DNA of 64,000 bases. It comes from Pterobdella sp. o SKG-2022. Its lineage: Eukaryota > Annelida > Clitellata > Hirudinida > Piscicolidae. The stretch spans positions 18,206,674 to 18,270,673 of the forward strand of contig OZ038322.1 in NCBI GenBank assembly GCA_964035795.1. Direction: 5' to 3'. A program made the translations under genes and the position numbers. Positions 57,901 to 64,000 of the stretch are shown here, piece after piece. Under the pieces are notes generated by a model. The model ran no database searches. It saw only the letters and a program-made list of their open reading frames with translations, and was not told the DNA's origin. The first letter of the stretch is position 1; each line of letters begins with the position of its first letter.

Positions 57901-60900
57901 ATAATACTAATTATTAGTAACTGCATATTAAATAATTTGAAATTTTCTCCTTCACTAATCTCCCTATTCTTTTCATAAAATGCTTCTGATAATTTCATGT
58001 CTCATTGAAAAATTTAGATAAAACTGTATAATAAATGTATTTAAGTAGAACATTTTTGCATTCAAATTTGACAATAATATCTCTTGTAACGAAAAACATC
58101 AAATAGGAGGAATTTTTAATACATTTATTGAGAATCAGAAGCTATAATTTTCGATAAGTTTAGCCTTATCATAAAACGTTAGCGAAAAAAATAAAAGTTA
58201 CAATAATATCTGCAAAAATTTATATTATATTCAATTCAATAAATCAATATGGCTTTTCAAAAGGTGAACGCGTGAATTCTGGGTAATGTTTGCAGATTGC
58301 GATGAAACTAAATCAAATTGTAACTGCGATATACAACCGTTATTGCTAATAGCATTCAAATCACCGCAGTGCTTTAAGCAGGAGTAGTGAGACGTTAGTG
58401 TTGGAGGTTATCCTTGTCGATGACTTCAGTGATAATCGTGAGTCTTTGTACATATCATTTTAATTTTGTTACACATCTGTTTTTTCAAATACTATTTGTT
58501 AATTATCCGTATAAAAATGTATACACAAACAAAGGGCTTTTATAATAAGCGTAATAAATTGTTTATTAATGTCATTGGCTTTTTCAAACGATTTATTTCG
58601 AGTTATAAGTATATATAAAAACGATATTACTTTTTATATTTTAAAAAATATAATCATTTTAACTTTAAATGAAAATTAATTTGAAACCCCATATTACTCA
58701 CCATTGATTCCAACTCACAGCTAGCGACGGTAAGGAGTTGTTAGAGATTGATAAGGTGGTCTTATTGAGGAACGAGCGGAGAGAAGGTTAGACAATACAA
58801 CAATAAATAAGATATATAACGATATAACTAAATAATGTATAAAATAAGTCAATATCGTATTTTTTGGGATTAGAAACGTTGAGCAGGGGTTTCACTATAA
58901 AGATAGATAACTTCAACATTAAACTCGTTGATATGCATAATATCAAACCACTGAAGGGCTCATTCGCTCGAGGATTCTAGGAGCCAAGGTAGCGAAGGGT
59001 GAGGTGCTAGTGTTTCTGGATTCCCATTGTGAATGTAATGAAGGCTGGCTGGAACCTTTGTTATACGCTGTTAAGCAGGTCAGATTATTTCATTATTTCC
59101 AAAGGTGTTTTCATCATGAAGGATGTTGATAATATATATGTGAATTATATAGAAAATCAAAAGAATATTTTTTTTCCATAGTATTTTATTCATATTAGTA
59201 CTGTCAATATTTTAGTGTTAAAATATCAATTTGTTTTAAGGAATCATTAAAGATTGTAATTATTTCAATGATTTTGAGTTCGAAAACACCGTTTGCAGTT
59301 TATTCATGGATTTTCCATCTATCAGAAAATCAATACACATATATCATATAAAACAATTACAGAACAGCAAAAGAGCGGTGAGTCCTGTTATAGACATTAT
59401 AAGTAGCGATAATTTTCAGTATATTCCTGCTGCCGCTAACCTTAGAGGAGGTGATGTTTCGTCTACATTCGATTAGAGTATAGTTGTATACGAATTTATA
59501 AAATTTTTTCAATGAATTGTATTGTTGAATATGTGCTTTTAAATTTTATTTCTGAGTTTTTTTTAATTTTTGGTAATTAGATTAGTTTACTAATTTTCAA
59601 TACAAACAAACAAAATTTTATAAAGAAAATTTTTATGTGGGATGTTTAAAAATCTTTTTCTATAACAAGGTTTTGATTGGAGACTGTTGTTCAAATGGGA
59701 AATTTTGAAGGGGGAGGAGAATGAGTATTTTTATCTAAGTCCCACTTCCCTCATCAAGTAGGTTTATCTTCATTGTATTTAATTCGTGATTATTAGAACT
59801 TCATCTCAGAATGTACCGGGTGGTGTTTCTGTATTGAGTATTGATATTTTAAAACAGGACTCCCGTTATAGCCGGAGGATTGTTTGCAATAGATTCAAAG
59901 TATTTTGAAGAAATTGGTAAATACGATTCAGAAATGGAAGTATGGGGAAGTGAAAATATAGGTGACAATTTCCAATTTCATTTTGAAACAATTATCTATA
60001 GCTGTTTATAAATGTAGTTGCATCAAAACATCTCCAAGATGACGGTTTGACTTAATCTCGTGGGAATGAAACAATTTTTTGGGTTTTGGTTAATGACGCC
60101 AAACTGCATTCAACTTAGCACCTGTAGTTACAAAATGCTTTTTTGTTATAACCTGGACAATATTAGATGTCGCTTACAATTACCAACAAACTTATGTGGT
60201 TGCATTTGGTTTTTGGAAGATCCTTGTTGACAATCTGCCTAGTGTGGGAATTTTGAAATTTAAGTTCTAATAAATATTCAAGTTGGACGATAATTATGGG
60301 TTTTAGTCTTTTAAAAATACAGTTTAAAATTTTAAAACGTTAAATTCGTTTCAAAGATTGCAAGACTATTGGAGTAAATTTGAAATTTAGAGCGTGCCGT
60401 GAATTTCGACATTTTTTTGTTTAATTTTGAGATATTATAATTGAAACTTTCAGAGTTATCCCTCCGTATATGGCAATGTCATGGGTCGTTGGCCATTGTT
60501 CCTTGCAGTAGGGTTGGTCATGTGTTTAGAAAGCACCATCCATACACCTTTCCTAATGGCAGTGGCATCACATTCTTAAGGTTGCTTTTTCAAATTTTTT
60601 AAGTGGTTTTAGTGAATTAGTATTTAAAGTATTTTTTGGAAAAAACTGATATTTTTGAATGCCTATATGCCTTATATACTTAAACTATTTATTTATAGAT
60701 AGATACATACATAAATAAATACCATTATTTCAAAGCTTTATCCTGCTCTAACGCAATTTCGTGAAAAAAGGATGACATTATAGTCAACTCATTCAGTAGA
60801 ATGACATAGGCATCGATGAACTCACAGGAACAGTAGAAGAGTGGCGGAAGTGTGGATGGATGATTATAAGCAGTATTTCTACGCTACACTCCCATCAGCC

Positions 60901-62696
60901 AAGAATGTGCCATATGGAGAGTTTGTTATTTATTTTTGATACTTCAGTGGGCATTTTGGATATCAACATAAATTTAATTCAAGTTTTCATATTTATTAAT
61001 GTTTTTCATTTTAAAAGTTAAATTTTTTATTTCCATTGAGTTTTTGAAAACCATTTTTGAAAGTCATAAAAAAAATTATTTAACACTAATCATTGACTGC
61101 AGCATAAGTGACAGACTAGCTCTGAGGAACGAGCTGGAGTGCAAGAGTTTCCAATGGTACATGCAACACATATATCCCGAACTCGAGTGCGTTCGATTAG
61201 TCAATTAGTTTTATTTATATTAAATGGCTTTATACAATATTATTAGACTGAAACATTCATTCTTTGATTTAGTTGACAAAGATATTATAATTTCATGATA
61301 TTAAACTTCCAATAATTTCTCAAATAACATAAAAACTTGTAAAGTTCATGCTATAATAATAAGGCGCATATTTGTTTTGTACAGGATCCCAGCTGCTGAA
61401 GACACAACGATAGGAAGTCTGGAACAGGAGGGCCAGTGCTTGGACACCATGGGTATGCCGACAGGAGCAGAACTGAAGACTTTCAAGTGCCACTTAGATG
61501 GCGGCAATCAGGTTTCATTGGCTGTTGATCTGATAATGGAATATTTTAAGGATGATTTTGTTAATATTAGTTATACAAGAGTTTGTACAATTACTTGATA
61601 ATAATAGATAGATGTGTGCACGCATCACTTGATAATGTATGCTTGTCTTAGGTAAAGCTTTGAGGCATTTTATTCAATTTTGTACAAAGCTTTGTTTCTA
61701 ATTCAAAATAAAGAGAAAACTGGAGTGTTTTATTTGATAAGTAAATTTTTCGAAATTCATTCATTATAATAGCAATAGTTATTAAGCAATTTAAAATTAA
61801 TGAAACATGAAATGACTTGAATATAATTTCAGAACACTGGTTAAGTTGTTACGTTGACAACGAAAAGCTTCGTATCTTAATAAACTAACCAGTTTTCTGA
61901 AACTATATTCATTTTACGGTTTGGCTTTTAAAAAAATCATTATGAGATGACTTGGGGATTTATTCCTTAAAAAAGATATTTAAAAAGACGACTCTTAGTA
62001 ATATAAACGAGCATCTAGAACTTTAATAAAAAGGTTTATAACTCCAATGTTATTTTGCATCCAAGGGGTGGTCGTTGACTCGAGCAAAACAGATCCGACA
62101 TATGAACATGTGTGTGAGTCTAACCTCAAACCTTGAGGGGTCTGTTGTCTTGATGCTCGAATGCAGTAATGATGACATCAGACAAGTTAGTAGCTTCTGA
62201 TAATTCTTGATGCCTAACTGAGTTTAATGAAAAAAACCACAAAGTTTATCCTTTTTTTTTAATTTTTGAAATGCCAAGGATAGCAGGTTAGTAACCTGAC
62301 GATGATATCTTTGGCATTTGAAAAGATTAGTCTTAGGAAAAGTATAATATAATAAAATATAATATGTATTTTTTCTTGTTTCGTTAGCTTTTGTTTTTAT
62401 TCATATAATATTTTCCAATTTCATTAAAATTATTTTAGATGTCTTTCATCAAAACGGTATAAATCTGATATTTTATAATTTGAAAAAAACTCGACCAATC
62501 AAAATAATTTCAACTGTATTTAGCTCATCAAGCTTTTTTTCAAATTTCATAGAAATGGCAATACCAAAAGAATCAGCTAGTGTACATGTTCAAAGATTTG
62601 TGCTTAAAAAGAAACAACGACGAATCTGTAATAGTTAGTAAATGTGATGAAAATGTCAAGAGCCAGCTATGGAGTTATTTAGTCAATAAAAGCTGA
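54968..62696 (+). CDS. GALNT2-like: Polypeptide N-acetylgalactosaminyltransferase, GALNT2-like
   Basis: Sixteen exons: 54968-55048, 55172-55369, 56386-56441, 56978-57082, 58370-58437, 58721-58786, 58957-59078, 59363-59450, 59670-59757, 59858-59961, 60454-60580, 60828-60920, 61103-61186, 61385-61511, 62066-62185 and 62553-62696. All phases agree, giving 556 residues, the family's usual length. It starts O-glycosylation by moving GalNAc from UDP-GalNAc to Ser/Thr in the Golgi. Topology is type II: a short basic N-terminus, a membrane anchor (about 6-20) and a stem. The GT-A domain includes [24 protein letters not shown] (132-148), ILVDDFSD, the metal-binding DSH (213-215), [31 protein letters not shown]320-GSEN (usually WGGEN), and GHVFRK.HPYTFP. 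The ricin-B lectin (430-556) has three repeats with QCLDT, MCVSL and LCLKR and the Q.W-type endings GNQGW, IRQKW and KSQLW. RNERREGLIRSR and PYTFPNGSG place it near GALNT2/14/16. Confidence 0.93.
57083..58369 (+). other. Intron 4 of GALNT
   Basis: The longest intron of the gene, phase 2, with acceptor aatcaccgcag. An 85-codon open frame at 57386-57643 lies inside it but has no domain and no matching splice sites. Confidence 0.7.
62685..62690 (+). terminator. AATAAA overlapping the end of the GALNT coding region
   Basis: The last codons AAT-AAA-AGC-TGA contain a canonical poly(A) hexamer 4 bases before the stop codon. If used, the mRNA would have almost no 3' UTR. Another AATAAA lies near 63252. 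Confidence 0.3.
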
Positions 62697-63561
62697 TGTA
62701 AAAAGTTTTTTCTCAAAACTTCATGCTATTATGAATCATATTTATTTGGAATGTAAATGTGTTGAAGTAATTATTTCATTTTGAAATTGTAAGACTTGTA
62801 CGTTCATGATATTTTCTTCCTTTTGTTTTGATATTGAAGTTGTAGGATTTCATGATACTGTTGTAAAAATCTTCACATCTATTACCTCTATTTCTGTTTG
62901 TTTTTTATGTAAAGAAGTAAATAGTTTAATTTTTTTCGCTCATCTTGTTTAGGTTAATTTTTTGGAGTTTTCAAAAACCAAGTTTATTTTTGAAAGATAA
63001 ATTTTTTCACATACCACTTCATACTTATGAATATCAAATTTATGAGTTTTAATTTTTTCAATTGTATTTATGATAGTATTAAAAGATGGTTTTTTAAATC
63101 ATACTTTTATTTTAGTTACTAGTCATTAAAATATTTCAGTGAATTATAATTTTTGAAATTTTATTCACGTGATTTTATAAATATTTAAATAATTGTATTA
63201 TATTATATTTCCAATTAATTTCATTGTACAATTTTTTAGCTTTTTTTTTTAAATAAAAGTTGAAAAAACCTAAAACCTACAAGAGACTAAGTAATTTAAC
63301 TAAACAATCCTATATTTTTCATACGTCAAGAAACGTATTCATATAGTACGTGAATATGAATTAAACCAAGTGAGCTTTTAAGCCAAGAGCTAAGGTTTAC
63401 GTGTTTTAACATTCTTGTTGTGTGAGTAAATGTCTGGGTTATATTTTATTTAAGTTGCTCATAAATTTCTAAATTAAAAAAAAAATTGTATCTGTTTTTG
63501 GTTTATTAGTTTTTATAGTAGTAAGTTGAGTAAAAATCAAATCCATACCATATCATTAAAA
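62697..63561. other. AT-rich intergenic DNA between GALNT and the last gene
   Basis: Would contain the GALNT 3' UTR and the promoter or 5' UTR of the gene starting at 63562. No coding signal was seen on either strand. Confidence 0.5.
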
Positions 63562-64000
63562 ATGAACCAAACCTTGGCTGAAAATATATTTTGGAGCGAA
63601 AAAAGTTATATGGACTACATCGATAATAAAAATGAAGATGACATGAGGAACAGTCTTTCTAGGACTGCTCCGTGTTTCGTTCTTAGTGATAAAAGCATCA
63701 TAGAACACATAAAGTACAGTCAGAACTCAGATAACACGGAAGAAATTATATTTTCGACATCAAGGTTTTTAAAAGGTTCTGGCTTAAATGTTGAATCATG
63801 CTCTGATAGCGTGATATTTGACGATATATGGGATTCAGATATTTCTGACATAGAAGGCGATGATGATGATGAGTCTCATCAATCCAAAACTTTTAGTTCG
63901 CTTTTTTCACCTTATGTTGGAAAATCACATTCATTGCCACACCAAAGAATCAGTACTCCTCGAAAGCGCAAGTCTACTTCATTGAGAAGTGATGTGGAGA
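63562..64000 (+). CDS. N-terminal part of an unrecognised acidic protein (runs off the window)
   Basis: ATG at 63562 opens a frame that stays open to the window end (146 codons). It begins MNQTLAENIFWSEKSYMDYI. It has an acidic run (SDISDIEGDDDDES, about residues 92-105) followed by a basic, proline-directed stretch RISTPRKRKSTSLR that resembles a nuclear localisation signal with possible CDK sites. The composition (balanced, Ser-rich, few Ile/Phe runs) is unlike the AT-driven chance frames of the window. I do not recognise the family. A nuclear role is only a guess from the acidic and basic patches. Confidence 0.6.
   Translation, partial: MNQTLAENIFWSEKSYMDYIDNKNEDDMRNSLSRTAPCFVLSDKSIIEHIKYSQNSDNTEEIIFSTSRFLKGSGLNVESCSDSVIFDDIWDSDISDIEGDDDDESHQSKTFSSLFSPYVGKSHSLPHQRISTPRKRKSTSLRSDVE

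Overview
This window is animal nuclear DNA from an AT-rich genome. Its genes are split by GT-AG introns, use the standard stop codons and encode animal proteins: CAP-Gly, CUB/LDLa/MAM, CARD, HORMA and GalNAc-transferase with a ricin-B lectin. With the non-LTR retrotransposons and a tRNA-derived SINE, this suggests an invertebrate; the phylum cannot be fixed by eye. I built the spliced models by hand from conserved motifs, splice sites and intron phase, because most exons are too short to appear as long open frames.

Layout. 1-1999 (+): last five coding exons of a CLIP4-like microtubule-binding protein. 2.0-21.9 kb: mostly non-coding DNA with two truncated L2/CR1-type LINEs (2966-4575 minus; 7829-8531 plus), microsatellites and a possible regulatory island near 21.1 kb. 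21884-46336 (+): an 11-exon gene for a 1014-residue type I membrane protein with the order signal peptide, CUB, LDLa, MAM, MAM, TM and a long low-complexity tail. 46.9-47.1 kb (+): a possible 58-residue gene. 47388-48030 (-): a two-exon CCDC59/TAP26-like gene, head to head with an intronless ATG13 (48352-49611, +). 50.2-51.1 kb: a tRNA-derived SINE, two possible exons and a structured stretch of unknown origin.

51268-54716 (-): a three-exon gene for a 125-residue CARD-only protein. Its second intron holds a GC-richer broken retroelement on the other strand. Head to head with it, 54968-62696 (+): a 16-exon polypeptide GalNAc-transferase of the GALNT2 type (556 residues). 63562-64000 (+): the start of an unrecognised acidic protein that runs off the window.

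The genes do not form one pathway. CLIP4-like acts on microtubules, ATG13 starts autophagy, CCDC59 serves ribosome or transcription-factor biology, GALNT works in the Golgi, and the CUB/MAM protein sits at the cell surface. The notable layout features are two tight divergent gene pairs (321 and 251 bp between start codons) and the CARD gene hosting a retroelement in its intron.
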